DNA of 64,000 nucleotides from CAKZNE01 sp002695025 (GTDB lineage: Bacteria; Bacteroidota; Bacteroidia; Flavobacteriales; Schleiferiaceae). Under the pieces are notes generated by a model. It did no database searches, had not been told where the DNA came from, and saw only the letters and a list, made by a program, of their open reading frames with translations. The first letter of the stretch is position 1. Every line of letters starts with the position of its first letter. The position numbers were made by a program, and so were the translations under genes. Of the stretch, positions 16,522 to 25,995 are shown piece after piece. The stretch is from the NCBI GenBank assembly GCA_913043285.1, contig CAJWML010000006.1:62001-126000 (forward strand), in the 5' to 3' direction.

Positions 16522-16746
16522 GGTAGTGTCTCAAATTAGGAAATAAGTAATAAAGCCTCATCTAACAAATTGATAACCAAATAAAAAGTCTAGAGTTTAA
16601 TAAAGCGATCGCGGGTATACTTAGATGTCCGTTCTCTTTTTATTCGCTTAGGGTTGCTTAAAATGCATCAATCGCTTCCAGGTGTATCAAATTAGGATAT
16701 GAAAGATAGCTGCGAAGTAGTTCTTTGAAAGTAAACCCTTTATACC
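16522..16746 (+). repeat. 226-bp direct repeat R, copy 2
   Basis: Second copy of the element at 13257-13482, in the same orientation, again ending just before an RHS-core fragment. TAA at 16732-16734 is in frame with that fragment at the same relative place as in copy 1. The internal motif is seen as GTGTCTCAAATTAGG (about 16526) and GTGTATCAAATTAGG (about 16682). The two copies bracket the two orphan cassettes. Confidence 0.75.
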
Positions 16747-16755
16747 AGCATTGAC

Positions 16756-16980
16756 AATTATACCAACGGCACTCTGGATTTCATTTTCACCGGTGAATGC
16801 CGTGCGGTGGATGATAACGGTAGCTGGAGGTATGAATACTACTATAAAGACCATTTAGGCAATACCCGCTTAGGCTTTTCCGATTACGATGGTGATGAAG
16901 AAGTAGACGAAACCGAGATTACCCAGCAGAACAATTACTATCCTTTCGGCCTGGAGTATAAAGGACAAACTATGAGGTAG
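16756..16980 (+). pseudogene. Truncated RHS core remnant without tip
   Basis: Codes for the RHS core from NYTNGTLDFIF through YYPFGLEYKG, then ends at TAG (16978-16980) before the core is complete. It has no start codon, no tip and no immunity gene. It is the fourth and last copy of the core segment and marks the 3' border of the locus; just beyond lies a terminator of the gene on the opposite strand. Probably the left-over of a deletion or of a lost cassette. Confidence 0.75.
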
Positions 16981-17011
16981 CCTCATAGACTACTTGTAAA
17001 ATACCCTGAAT

Positions 17012-17040
17012 AAAAAAAGCCCCGTTCACAGAACGGGGCT
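17012..17040 (-). terminator. Rho-independent terminator of the outer-membrane barrel gene
   Basis: AGCCCCGTTC (17018-17027), loop ACA, GAACGGGGCT (17031-17040). The A-run at 17012-17018 is the T-run on the minus strand, so it serves the gene ending at 17073. Confidence 0.8.
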
Positions 17041-17072
17041 TGGAATGTCATAAAGGATTTTGAATAAGCAAT

Positions 17073-17786
17073 CTATATTTTTACCGCCAGACGGAGCGTG
17101 ATATAAGGTAGCCATTGGTACCCGGAAAGGTTTTCCTCCAGCTGCTCTTTTTCTTCGGTGGCAGTGGGCTCAAACATTTTGGTAGCGCTAAGGTCTACCT
17201 TGGGAGATCCTGCGTAATAGGTTCCAACCTCAATACCAAAGCCTACCCGGTTTTTAGGTACGGCACGTCCAAAGCCCAAACCCATATAAGGAGCAAAACC
17301 TGATTGGTCCAGGTCTACGGTAATGTCTCCCACTTCTTCCTGGCTCAGTACAATATCCTCGTATTCCAGTTCACCTTCGTAATTCACCTTTACGTTTAGC
17401 TTGGCATTAAAGAATATAGCCGCACCTGCTACCAGCTTAAAACTGCTTTTGGTAAAAGGCAGGTATTCCAGGGCCAGGTCCATATTCATGATGTCCGTGT
17501 TGGCGGTGATCAATACGGGTTTATTTTCGAGGGTAATGGTCCTTTGGTAATCACTGAGTGAAAAATAATTAAAACGCACTCTTCCATTCAGGTGGGGCTG
17601 AAAATTATAGGCATATTCCAGTCCTATTCCGGTGGTAGACAGGTTCAGGGCAATAGCGCTTTTATTAGCGTACGAGGCATCGCTCATAGAAGCAGCCGGT
17701 TTAATATCATCCGTATTTTCCTGGGCAAAACTCACGCAGGAAACCAGAAGGGTAAGGCTAAGTGTAATGATTCGGGTTGTTTTCAT
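17073..17786 (-). CDS. Outer-membrane beta-barrel protein, unknown function
   Basis: The 237-residue product has a signal peptide (hydrophobic 5-20, ending SFAQE) and alternating amphipathic strands with aromatic residues, including GIGLEYAYNFQPHLNGRVRF and GLGFGRAVPKNRVGFGIEVG. The last residues form a strand, as in OmpA/OmpW-sized barrels. An acidic loop at about residues 130-150 separates the strands. No family motif allows a substrate to be named. It is monocistronic, with a good terminator downstream and divergent from the sugar dehydrogenase gene. Confidence 0.65.
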   Translation of the reverse strand: MKTTRIITLSLTLLVSCVSFAQENTDDIKPAASMSDASYANKSAIALNLSTTGIGLEYAYNFQPHLNGRVRFNYFSLSDYQRTITLENKPVLITANTDIMNMDLALEYLPFTKSSFKLVAGAAIFFNAKLNVKVNYEGELEYEDIVLSQEEVGDITVDLDQSGFAPYMGLGFGRAVPKNRVGFGIEVGTYYAGSPKVDLSATKMFEPTATEEKEQLEENLSGYQWLPYITLRLAVKI

Positions 17787-18078
17787 TGTAGGCTCTTTAT
17801 ATTAAAGTATGTTGGTAGTGTTAATCCCGCATTGCATAACTCATCAGGTTGCGGGTGTAAAGATAAGCTAAACAACGTACTTATGGTCTTACAAAATAGT
17901 GAGTTGGTATGGTTTCGAAGTAGGTGGTATAATCTACAGGATAACCACCATCCATAGAGAAGGAAGGAGAACGGGTTTGAAAATGAGCGAAAGCAGATAG
18001 TGCTTCCGGTTCAGGATAAGGTCTTAACTCTCCTTCGTTTAATAAGCGATTGTGTACCTTCGGGTACAAATTCTGTTC
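17787..18078. other. Divergent intergenic region
   Basis: About 290 bases separate the barrel gene (-) from the sugar dehydrogenase (+). No ORF with coding character was seen. Next to the plus-strand gene, TGTACC-TTCG-GGTACA (18051-18066) forms a small TTCG-loop hairpin that includes TACCTTCG, a near match to the -7 element. No clear minus-strand promoter was seen. Confidence 0.4.
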
Positions 18079-19398
18079 ATGAAAAAAAGTATGTATTCCC
18101 TTGTTTTGATGCTCGTACTGGCCGCGTGCAATAACCCTGCTGCCCATGAAGTTGCCACTGAAGCAGATACTTCTGGCACCAGCTCGTCCGGTACTTCACT
18201 TTCCTTTGATCCGGAAAACGGAAGCCTGGAACTTCCGGAAGGTTTTAAGGCGGTGGTGGTAGCCGATAAATTGGGCCGTGTGCGCCATATAGACGTGGAT
18301 GAAAAAGGGCGGGTATATGCCCGTTTAGGTTCGGATGTGGGTGGCAAAGGACTGGTAGTGTTGGTAGATGATAATGGTGACGGGGAAGCCGATCAAAAGG
18401 AATATTTTGGTAGCGGCAGCGGTACCGGTATAAGGGTATACCAGGGTTATTTATACTACGCTACCGATGACCAGGTATTCCGGCAGCTATTTCAAAATGG
18501 TGAGGCGATACCTTCTGCGGAACCGGAATTAATAGTAAGCCTTCCCAAGCAATACCAGCACGAAGCAAAATCCATTGCGCTGGATGGAAAAGGTAATTTA
18601 TACGTGAACATTGGGGCGCCATCCAACAGTTGCCAGGACCCGGATCGTCAACCGGGCGTGCCGGGCCAGGACCCCTGTCCGTTGTTGGAAAGGAGTGGGG
18701 GAATATGGCGCTTCAGCGCCACACAGGCCAATCAGAAACTTGAAGACGGTACGCGCTACGCTACCGGTATCCGTAATGCGGTAGGCATTACCTGGAATAC
18801 CGCCAACAGTACTTTGTACGCCATGCAGCACGGCCGGGACCAGTTGCATTCCCATTGGCCTGATCTTTATACGGAGCAGGAAAGTGCAGAATTTCCCGCT
18901 GAGGAAATGTTCGAGGTGCAGGAAGGTGATGATTTTGGCTGGCCTTATTGCTACTATGACCATAAGCGCAAGCTTAAATTACTGAACCCGGAATACGGGG
19001 GAGACAAGGAAAAGACCGGTCGTTGTGCAGAAAAGGAAGATCCCATTATGGCCTTTCCAGGACACTGGGCCCCCAATGCCATCACCTTTTATAATGCAGA
19101 AGCTTTCCCGGATGAATATCGTGGAGGTGCTTTTGTGGCTTTTCATGGAAGCTGGAACCGCGCTCCTTTGCCTCAGCAAGGTTATAAAGTGGTTTTTGTG
19201 CCGTTTGCCAATGGAAAACCCAGCGGTGCCTACGAGGAGTTTGCTACCGGCTTTCCCAACGATGGTGGTCCGGTTGAAAGCCCGGGTGATGCGGAATACC
19301 GACCTTGCGGACTGGCCGTTGGGCCGGATGGCTCCTTGTATATTTCCGATTCCGTGCGCGGCCGTGTCTGGCGCGTGGTATATACCGGTGATAAGTAG
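18079..19398 (+). CDS. Lipoprotein PQQ-dependent sugar (glucose/sorbosone) dehydrogenase family
   Basis: From the ATG at 18079 the protein is 439 residues with a lipobox ending at Cys17 (LVLAAC); a GTG nine codons earlier would spoil the signal peptide. After a Ser/Thr linker comes a six-bladed propeller of the GSDH type: LPEGFKAVVVADKLGRVRHI, NAVGITWNTANSTLYAMQHGRDQL, EGDDFGWPYCYYD, GHWAPNAITFY and a closing GLAVGPDGSLYISDSVRGRVW. Such enzymes oxidise aldoses with PQQ in the periplasm or at the cell surface; some homologues have unknown substrates. No PQQ synthesis genes are in the window. It lies 60 bases before leuS. Confidence 0.78.
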   Translation: MKKSMYSLVLMLVLAACNNPAAHEVATEADTSGTSSSGTSLSFDPENGSLELPEGFKAVVVADKLGRVRHIDVDEKGRVYARLGSDVGGKGLVVLVDDNGDGEADQKEYFGSGSGTGIRVYQGYLYYATDDQVFRQLFQNGEAIPSAEPELIVSLPKQYQHEAKSIALDGKGNLYVNIGAPSNSCQDPDRQPGVPGQDPCPLLERSGGIWRFSATQANQKLEDGTRYATGIRNAVGITWNTANSTLYAMQHGRDQLHSHWPDLYTEQESAEFPAEEMFEVQEGDDFGWPYCYYDHKRKLKLLNPEYGGDKEKTGRCAEKEDPIMAFPGHWAPNAITFYNAEAFPDEYRGGAFVAFHGSWNRAPLPQQGYKVVFVPFANGKPSGAYEEFATGFPNDGGPVESPGDAEYRPCGLAVGPDGSLYISDSVRGRVWRVVYTGDK

Positions 19399-19458
19399 GT
19401 ATTTGGCTTCTATCTTCGCTATGACTTGATTAACTTCGCAGGCTCACAAAGCAAAGTA

Positions 19459-22251
19459 ATGGAGTACAACTTTAGGGCTATCGAAGAAAAGTGGCAGAAA
19501 TACTGGTCCGGAAACCAGGTTTTTAAAGCCAGCAATCATTCCGGAAAACCAAAATATTACGTGCTGGACATGTTCCCGTACCCATCGGGAGCCGGCTTGC
19601 ACGTAGGTCACCCGCTGGGCTATATCGCCTCGGATATTGTATCGCGCTACAAACGTCATAAAGGCTTTAATGTGCTTCACCCCATGGGTTATGATTCCTT
19701 TGGTTTGCCTGCGGAGCAATACGCTATACAAACCGGGCAGCACCCGGCCCTTACTACTGAGCAAAACATTTCCCGCTACCGGGAGCAGATGGATAAGATC
19801 GGGTTCTCGTACGACTGGTCGCGTGAGGTGCGTACCTCCAACCCTGATTTTTACCGCTGGACACAGTGGATCTTTCTGCAACTGTTCAATAGCTGGTATG
19901 ATAAGGAAACCGACAAGGCCTTGCCCATCGCTGAGCTGATTACCCGTTTCGATAACCACGGTACGGAAGGCACCTTTGCAGTATGTGGATTGGAACTCGC
20001 TTTTACACCCGAAGAATGGGCAGGATATGATGATGCCCGGAGAGAGGATATACTTCAAAATTACCGTTTGGCGTACCGTGCGGAATCCACCGTTAACTGG
20101 TGCCCCGAACTGGGAACGGTATTGGCTAATGATGAGGTAAAGGATGGTCGTAGCGAACGCGGAGGCTATCCGGTGGTACAGAAAAAGATGATGCAGTGGA
20201 GCATGCGCATCACCGCTTATGCCCAAAGGTTGCTGGATGGTCTGGATACCATTGACTGGCCGGAACCTTTAAAGGAAAGCCAGCGCAATTGGATCGGCCG
20301 TTCTGAAGGGGCCAGTATCCATTTTGACATTAAAGACTCTGAAGAAAAAATAGAGGTATTCACTACTCGCCCTGATACCGTTTTTGGGGTGAGCTTTATG
20401 GTACTGGCCCCGGAGCATGAATTGGTAGACCAGATCACTGCGGAGGCTTACCGCGAGTCTGTACAGGCATATAAAGAGCAGGCCGGCCGTAAGACCGAGC
20501 GTGACCGTATGGCGGATGTGAAGACCGTTAGTGGTCAGTTTACCGGGGCTTATGCTGTACATCCCTTCACGGGCCAGGAGATACCCATCTGGATAGGGGA
20601 TTACGTGCTGGCTTCTTATGGTACCGGGGCAGTAATGTCCGTACCTGCTCATGACAGCCGCGACTGGGCCTTTGCCAAACATTTTGACCTTCCCATTCCT
20701 GAGGTGGTTTCCGGGGGTAATGTAGCGGTGGAATCCTACGATGCCAAAGAAGGAAAGTTGGTGAATTCCGGCTTTTTGAACGGTTTGGATGTAAAGGAGG
20801 CTATTTCCAGGGCCATTGAAGAAATTGAGAAAAAAGGTATAGGAAAAGGCAAGATTAATTTCCGCTTGCGCGATGCGGTATTCGGTCGTCAGCGATACTG
20901 GGGTGAACCTATCCCCGTGTATTATGAAAATGGTGTGGCGCAAACCGTGAAAGAGGAACACCTGCCTTTGCAATTACCAGCGGTGGATGCCTACCTGCCC
21001 ACTGATGATGGAGAACCTCCGCTGGCCAGGGCCGCTACCTGGTCTTACCATCCTGAAAAAGGGGTGGTGACGGCTTCCGAAGGCTATCCGTTGGAAACCA
21101 CTACCATGCCCGGTTGGGCTGGCAGCAGCTGGTATTACCTGCGTTATATGGATCCGGCCAATGAGGATCGAATGGTGAGCGAAAAGGCGGAGGAGTACTG
21201 GCAGAATGTAGACCTTTATATAGGTGGTAGCGAACATGCCACAGGTCACCTCTTGTATTCCCGCTTCTGGCATAAGTTCATGTTTGACCGTGGCTGGGTA
21301 AGTACCCGTGAACCCTTCCAAAAGCTGATCAACCAGGGGATGATCCTGGGGACTTCAGCGTTTGCACACCGCCTTAAAAATAAGAATGAGTTTGTAACGG
21401 CTTCAATAGCCCGCCAGGTGCCTACCGATCCGATCCACGTGGATGTGAATATGGTGAATGCCTCCGATGAATTGGATATAGAACAGTTTCGCCAGTGGCG
21501 TGATGATGTGGGTAATGCAGAGTTTGCCCTGGAAGGCGGTAAGTTCGTGGTTACGCGTGAGGTGGAAAAAATGTCCAAGTCCAAGTACAACGTGGTGAAT
21601 CCTGATAATATCTGTGAAGAATACGGAGCGGATACCCTGCGTATGTACGAGATGTTCCTGGGGCCGCTGGAGCAGTCCAAACCCTGGAATACGGCCGGTA
21701 TTAGTGGGGTATACAACTTCCTTAAAAAACTTTGGCGCCTGTACCATAAGGATGGAGACTTTATAGTAAGTGAGGATGAACCCTCCAAAGAGGAATTGAA
21801 ATCCTTGCACACGCTTATTAAAAAGGTGAATGATGATATTGAACAGTTCAGTTTCAATACATCGGTTAGCGCCTTTATGATCTGCGTAAACGAGCTGGGT
21901 GGCTTAAAGTGTAACAAGCGCACAATACTGGAGCCCCTGGCTATTTTACTTTCGCCTTTTGCTCCGCACATCGCGGAAGAGTTGTGGTCAAAACTACAAC
22001 CTTCGGCCGGTAGTATTTCTGAAGTTCCTTTTCCGCAAGCCGAGGAACAATACCTGGTGGAAGACACTTTTGAATACCCGGTGGCTTTCAATGGGAAAAT
22101 GCGTTTCAAAGAGGAGCTTTCACTGGCCATGAGCAAGGATGAAATAGAGAAACATATTATATCTCTGGAGAAAACCCAGGGTTACCTGGAAGGCAAAAGC
22201 ATCCGTAAGGTGATTGTGGTGCCGGGTAAGATCGTTAATATAGTTGTATAG
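19459..22251 (+). CDS. leuS: Leucyl-tRNA synthetase
   Basis: The 930-residue enzyme charges tRNA-Leu with leucine. The class I signatures are present: [16 protein letters not shown] (HIGH motif, about residue 50) and KMSKSKYN (Lys near residue 704). A CP1 editing domain lies between (TTRPDTVFG near 310; [15 protein letters not shown] near 395), and an anticodon-binding domain with [13 protein letters not shown] near the end. The start is placed at the ATG giving [12 protein letters not shown], the usual beginning of the family; a longer frame from 19426 has no homologous sequence. TAACTTCG (19431-19438) may be its -7 element. Confidence 0.97.
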   Translation: MEYNFRAIEEKWQKYWSGNQVFKASNHSGKPKYYVLDMFPYPSGAGLHVGHPLGYIASDIVSRYKRHKGFNVLHPMGYDSFGLPAEQYAIQTGQHPALTTEQNISRYREQMDKIGFSYDWSREVRTSNPDFYRWTQWIFLQLFNSWYDKETDKALPIAELITRFDNHGTEGTFAVCGLELAFTPEEWAGYDDARREDILQNYRLAYRAESTVNWCPELGTVLANDEVKDGRSERGGYPVVQKKMMQWSMRITAYAQRLLDGLDTIDWPEPLKESQRNWIGRSEGASIHFDIKDSEEKIEVFTTRPDTVFGVSFMVLAPEHELVDQITAEAYRESVQAYKEQAGRKTERDRMADVKTVSGQFTGAYAVHPFTGQEIPIWIGDYVLASYGTGAVMSVPAHDSRDWAFAKHFDLPIPEVVSGGNVAVESYDAKEGKLVNSGFLNGLDVKEAISRAIEEIEKKGIGKGKINFRLRDAVFGRQRYWGEPIPVYYENGVAQTVKEEHLPLQLPAVDAYLPTDDGEPPLARAATWSYHPEKGVVTASEGYPLETTTMPGWAGSSWYYLRYMDPANEDRMVSEKAEEYWQNVDLYIGGSEHATGHLLYSRFWHKFMFDRGWVSTREPFQKLINQGMILGTSAFAHRLKNKNEFVTASIARQVPTDPIHVDVNMVNASDELDIEQFRQWRDDVGNAEFALEGGKFVVTREVEKMSKSKYNVVNPDNICEEYGADTLRMYEMFLGPLEQSKPWNTAGISGVYNFLKKLWRLYHKDGDFIVSEDEPSKEELKSLHTLIKKVNDDIEQFSFNTSVSAFMICVNELGGLKCNKRTILEPLAILLSPFAPHIAEELWSKLQPSAGSISEVPFPQAEEQYLVEDTFEYPVAFNGKMRFKEELSLAMSKDEIEKHIISLEKTQGYLEGKSIRKVIVVPGKIVNIVV

Positions 22252-22363
22252 TTTTTCCTACAGATGTTTCTAGGCTTCATCGATTAACGGTCTGAAAATG
22301 TCGTTTTTAAGGTGAGAAATTCTTCTTTCCATGATTTTGGTAGGTAAAAGACTACAAAAAAAT

Positions 22364-22394
22364 TTGCATATGTAAATAATATCTCACATCTTTG
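22364..22394 (+). promoter_or_regulatory. Putative promoter for small membrane protein gene
   Basis: TTG at 22364-22366, 20 bases, then CATCTTTG (22387-22394), one mismatch to TAnnTTTG. It would start transcription about 17 bases before the GTG at 22418. Confidence 0.4.
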
Positions 22395-22417
22395 CTGTAG
22401 TATTAGTATTACAGTAA

Positions 22418-22681
22418 GTGGCATTAGACGTTGTACATAAGAAAGAGAGACTCATTGAATCCGTAGGCCGGGACTCTACCCGGCTATCCTGGTCCCTTTT
22501 CCTGGAAAATTTAGGTATAGTCTTTAAATCATCGGGCTTACTGGTTTGGTTTTTTATTTTTCTACTGGCCCTTCTTGAGGTCAAACAATACTACAATATT
22601 GACGTAATTCCCGGGTACAACAGTTCCATTGATGACACTTATGGAGCTGTAAAAGGTACCATTTCCGAGTTTTTTAAGTAG
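22418..22681 (+). CDS. Small single-span membrane protein, hypothetical
   Basis: This 87-residue ORF opens with GTG. It has an N-terminal charged part (about 1-25), one clear membrane helix (LLVWFFIFLLALLEV, about 40-55) and a short C-terminal tail. I do not recognise the family. Support comes from an upstream promoter-like sequence, its fit between leuS and the DUF3108 gene with no competing frame, and a reasonable composition. No convincing ribosome-binding site precedes the GTG, so the exact start is uncertain. Confidence 0.5.
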   Translation: MALDVVHKKERLIESVGRDSTRLSWSLFLENLGIVFKSSGLLVWFFIFLLALLEVKQYYNIDVIPGYNSSIDDTYGAVKGTISEFFK

Positions 22682-22737
22682 ACTTGCGAACCCTTTGGCA
22701 TCCAATTTGTAATTTTTAAAAACAAAGGATTTGCAGT

Positions 22738-23538
22738 ATGAGAAAATGGTTCGCACTGGTGTGTCTTGTTGTTATCCCTGCCGGGATGTCCTTTTCGCAG
22801 GATGTGATACCTGGTAAAAAGACCCTTCGTAATGTAAATAACAATGCCTTCGCGGTAGGTGAATACCTGAAGTACCGTATTCACTATGGAATTATCAATG
22901 CCGGTATTGCTGAGCTAACCGTAGCCAAGAAAACCACCCGTAAAAATCGTCCGGTTTTCCACATGGTAGGTGTGGGTAAAACTACAGGAATGGCAGAGTG
23001 GTTCTTCAAGACCCGGGATCGTTATGAGACCTACATAGATACAGAAGCCATGATCCCCTGGGAATTCATCCGCGATGTGGATGAAGGTGGTTACAAGATC
23101 AATCGCCATATCATTTTCGATCATTATGAGAACAAAGCGGTGGACCTTAAGGCTAATAATCAATCGTTCAACATTGACAACAATGCCCAGGATCTCCTGA
23201 GTACGTTCTATTACGCGCGTTGTATCAATGCCGATACATTGAAAGTTGGCCAGGAGGTACCGGTGGATATGTTCCTGGACCATGAAATGTATCCGTTTCG
23301 CTTTAAATACCTGGGTAAGGAAACGGTAAAATCCGACTTCGGTCGTATACGTTGTATGAAATTCCAGCCACTGGTGCAGTCCGGACGTGTGTTTAAGGAA
23401 AAGGAAGGTATGACCCTTTGGGTAACCGATGATCAAAACAAAGTGCCTATCCGTCTGGAGTCAGAATTGGCGGTAGGAAGTATCAAGATAGACCTGATGG
23501 AGTACAAGAATCTGCGTCATTCCATAAACTTCAGGTAA
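22738..23538 (+). CDS. DUF3108 domain secreted protein
   Basis: The 266-residue protein has a signal peptide (hydrophobic to about 18, SFSQD) and the DUF3108 pattern: AFAVGEYLKYRIHYGIINAG, then VGVGKTTGMAEWFFKTRDRY, QDLLSTFYYAR and LWVTDDQNKVPIRLE. DUF3108 proteins are periplasmic or outer-membrane associated beta proteins with no settled function, frequently found in Bacteroidota near envelope genes. It precedes tryptophan dioxygenase by 42 bases; a separate promoter for the latter (TAACTTTG at 23549) suggests they are not strictly one operon. Confidence 0.82.
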   Translation: MRKWFALVCLVVIPAGMSFSQDVIPGKKTLRNVNNNAFAVGEYLKYRIHYGIINAGIAELTVAKKTTRKNRPVFHMVGVGKTTGMAEWFFKTRDRYETYIDTEAMIPWEFIRDVDEGGYKINRHIIFDHYENKAVDLKANNQSFNIDNNAQDLLSTFYYARCINADTLKVGQEVPVDMFLDHEMYPFRFKYLGKETVKSDFGRIRCMKFQPLVQSGRVFKEKEGMTLWVTDDQNKVPIRLESELAVGSIKIDLMEYKNLRHSINFR

Positions 23539-23580
23539 TAAGATTTGGTAACTTTGGCTTTTTAATACAAGCCCGAGTTA

Positions 23581-24552
23581 ATGGAAATTACCCCCGAACT
23601 GAATGACCGCATTCAGAAACTAGCTGATAAATACCATGCCAGTGGCCAGGAACTCATTGCCTACCTGGATGGTCTTCTTTACGCGGAATACAATACTTAC
23701 TGGGACTATGTTCACCTCGATACGCTGCTGAGTCTCCAAACCCCCCGGACCAGCATTCCCGATGAGGAAATATTCATTATGTACCATCAGATCACGGAGC
23801 TTTATTTTAAGCTGACCTTGCACGAGATGCGTCAGATGGCAGAAATGGAAAGCGTGGACCTGCAAACCCTGAAAACGAAGCTGGGACGGATGAACCGTTA
23901 TTTCAGTGCCCTCACGCATTCATTTGGGGTTATGGAAAAAGGAATGGATCGCGAGCAGTTCCTGAAGTTCAGGATGTCATTGATACCGGCCAGTGGCTTC
24001 CAGTCGGCACAGTACCGTATGGTGGAGATCGGGGCTACTGATTTCATTAACCTGGTTGATAAGGAGGTAAGAGAAGGTATACGTAGCGATGTGCATTCCA
24101 TTGAGGAGATGTACGAGAATATTTACTGGAAGAAAGGGGCTACACTTGAAAAAACCGGTGAAAAAACCCTTACCCTGAAGCAGTTTGAAAAGAAGTATTC
24201 GGAGGAATTGATCCGTATGGCCTACCGCTTCCGCAACGTTAATATTTGGCAATTGTACACCAGGCTTCCCGCAGCCGATCAGAAAGACCAGGAGCTTATT
24301 GATGCTTATCGAGCCCTGGATCTGAACGTAAATGTAAACTGGCCCTTGCAGCACTACCGTACTTCAGTGGTATACCTGGCCAGAAGGCCCAACGATATTG
24401 CCGCTACCGGAGGAACGAATTGGCAGAAATACCTGCCACCGCGTTTCCAGAAACGCATTTTTTACCCTGAATTATGGTCGGACAAAGAGATAGAAGAGTG
24501 GGGTAAAGGTTGGGTAAAATCCGTACTGGAAGAGGTTGGACCCGGGAAATAA
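23581..24552 (+). CDS. Tryptophan 2,3-dioxygenase
   Basis: The 323-residue protein shows the conserved blocks of heme-dependent tryptophan 2,3-dioxygenase: YNTYWDYVHLDTLLSLQTPRT near the N-terminus, IMYHQITELYFKLTLHEMRQ, FRMSLIPASGFQSAQYRMVE in the middle, and LQHYRTSVVYLARRP near 255-270, where the histidine is the expected heme ligand, then ATGGTNWQKYLP. The enzyme opens the indole ring of L-Trp to N-formylkynurenine, the first step of the kynurenine route. No other kynurenine genes are adjacent. TAACTTTG at 23549-23556 is a good -7 element just upstream. Confidence 0.93.
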   Translation: MEITPELNDRIQKLADKYHASGQELIAYLDGLLYAEYNTYWDYVHLDTLLSLQTPRTSIPDEEIFIMYHQITELYFKLTLHEMRQMAEMESVDLQTLKTKLGRMNRYFSALTHSFGVMEKGMDREQFLKFRMSLIPASGFQSAQYRMVEIGATDFINLVDKEVREGIRSDVHSIEEMYENIYWKKGATLEKTGEKTLTLKQFEKKYSEELIRMAYRFRNVNIWQLYTRLPAADQKDQELIDAYRALDLNVNVNWPLQHYRTSVVYLARRPNDIAATGGTNWQKYLPPRFQKRIFYPELWSDKEIEEWGKGWVKSVLEEVGPGK

Positions 24553-24626
24553 GGGATTTTCATCCAAAAAACTGTTAAAATTTGGCTCTTTTGCTGGATT
24601 TTTTTAGTACAATTCGCTTGAAATCA

Positions 24627-24634
24627 TATATTTG
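24627..24634 (+). promoter_or_regulatory. -7 element of the M23 peptidase promoter
   Basis: TATATTTG matches TAnnTTTG exactly; the -33 region is a T-rich stretch without a perfect TTG. A strong Shine-Dalgarno (AAGGAGGA, about 24658-24665), unusual in this phylum, precedes the ATG at 24673. Confidence 0.45.
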
Positions 24635-24672
24635 ATCCGCTTTTAAACATTTGATAAAAAGGAGGATACTAA

Positions 24673-25983
24673 ATGAAGAAAAGATTCAAGCTGATTTCAG
24701 TTCTAAGCGCTGTTTTTTTTACTCTTTTAATCGCCAACCACCTTTACCAATCCCAACAACATAAATTACTTCCCACTCAAACTGAAGGGGGTATTATTAA
24801 GGCGGAACATGTTCCCGCTCAAAAGCTCTTTGGTATTCCCGTTGATTCCTTTGAGGTGGAAACTAAAGTGGTGCAGCGCGGTGAGAGCTTTGGTAATATA
24901 TTAATGGCTTATGGAATTGATTATCCCATCATCAATAAGATAGCTACAGAGTTCAAGGATATTTTTGACGTTCGCAAGCTTCGTATGGGTAAACCTTATT
25001 CGGTTTTCTGTGAAGGCAATGATAGCTTACGCGTGGCCCGTTACCTGGTGTATGAGTCCAGTGCGGTGGATTACTATGTTTTTGATCTTAAGGATTCAGT
25101 TCAGGTATACCAGGGAAAGAAAGAAGTAACGGTTAAGCAACGTGAAGTAAGCGGAATCATACAGTCTTCATTGTATGAAGCATTGATCGATCGCGGTGCT
25201 TCTGCGGGCCTGATCATGCGCCTTTCCGATATTTATGCCTGGTCCATTGACTTTTTTCACCTGCGCAAGGGTGACTACTTCAAACTGGTTTATGAGGAAA
25301 AATTTATCGATGATACTGTAAGTGTGGGTACCGGCCGTATCCTGGCCGCAGATTTTAACCACGGAGGACAGTCCTTTTACTCGTTCTATTTTAAGAAAGA
25401 TGATTACTCCGATTACTTCAATGAAGAGGGTAACACCCTGAGAAAGGCTTTCCTTAAGGCACCACTGGATTTTTCCCGCATATCCAGCCGTTATTCACCC
25501 AAACGTTTTCACCCGGTGCTGAAACGCTGGAAGTCTCACCTGGGAACGGATTATGCCGCGCCACACGGTACACCTATCAAAGCTACATCAGACGGTACGG
25601 TCATCGCTGCTACCTATACCAGTGGTAATGGCAACTATGTGAAGATCCGTCACAACTCAACGTATACCACGCAATACCTGCACATGAGCAAGTTTGCAAA
25701 GGGTATGCATAAGGGTAAGGTGGTAAGGCAAGGTGATGTGATAGGCTATGTGGGTAGTACCGGTCTGGCTACCGGTCCGCACGTATGTTACCGATTCTGG
25801 AAAAATGGGGTGCAGGTAGACCCTTACAAGCAGGATCTTCCCGAGGCAGAACCTATCAAGCCGGAGTATAAAGACGAATACACCAGCTTTATGGAAAAGT
25901 GGAAATCCCATTTGGATACCATGCCAATACAGGAGGTGCCTGCTCCGGAGGATGATGTACTGATGGCTTCTGCTGGAAAGTAA
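24673..25983 (+). CDS. M23 family peptidoglycan endopeptidase-like protein
   Basis: The 436-residue protein has an N-terminal membrane/signal segment (about 8-26), a LysM-like/Csd3-type middle part (about 65-250) and a LytM/M23 domain (about 270-390). In the latter, SHLGTDYA supplies the H-x3-D zinc motif (His289, Asp293). The usual HxH motif reads GPHVCYRFW, so the second ligand is Cys372 rather than His. M23 enzymes cut peptide cross-links of murein in the periplasm; some members are inactive and activate other hydrolases. Whether this Cys variant is active is not clear from sequence. It converges on recJ with a 12-base gap. Confidence 0.85.
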   Translation: MKKRFKLISVLSAVFFTLLIANHLYQSQQHKLLPTQTEGGIIKAEHVPAQKLFGIPVDSFEVETKVVQRGESFGNILMAYGIDYPIINKIATEFKDIFDVRKLRMGKPYSVFCEGNDSLRVARYLVYESSAVDYYVFDLKDSVQVYQGKKEVTVKQREVSGIIQSSLYEALIDRGASAGLIMRLSDIYAWSIDFFHLRKGDYFKLVYEEKFIDDTVSVGTGRILAADFNHGGQSFYSFYFKKDDYSDYFNEEGNTLRKAFLKAPLDFSRISSRYSPKRFHPVLKRWKSHLGTDYAAPHGTPIKATSDGTVIAATYTSGNGNYVKIRHNSTYTTQYLHMSKFAKGMHKGKVVRQGDVIGYVGSTGLATGPHVCYRFWKNGVQVDPYKQDLPEAEPIKPEYKDEYTSFMEKWKSHLDTMPIQEVPAPEDDVLMASAGK

Positions 25984-25995
25984 GCGGATCCGGGT

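Noticed and set aside
13257..16746. Possible CRISPR array or composite transposon
   Set aside because: Only two long repeats about 3 kb apart with genes in between, no short spaced repeats, no cas genes, no transposase and no clear terminal inverted repeats.
21246..22136. 296-codon ORF on the minus strand inside leuS
   Set aside because: Antisense shadow of a certain housekeeping gene; Ser-rich reading without domain and without promoter or ribosome site.
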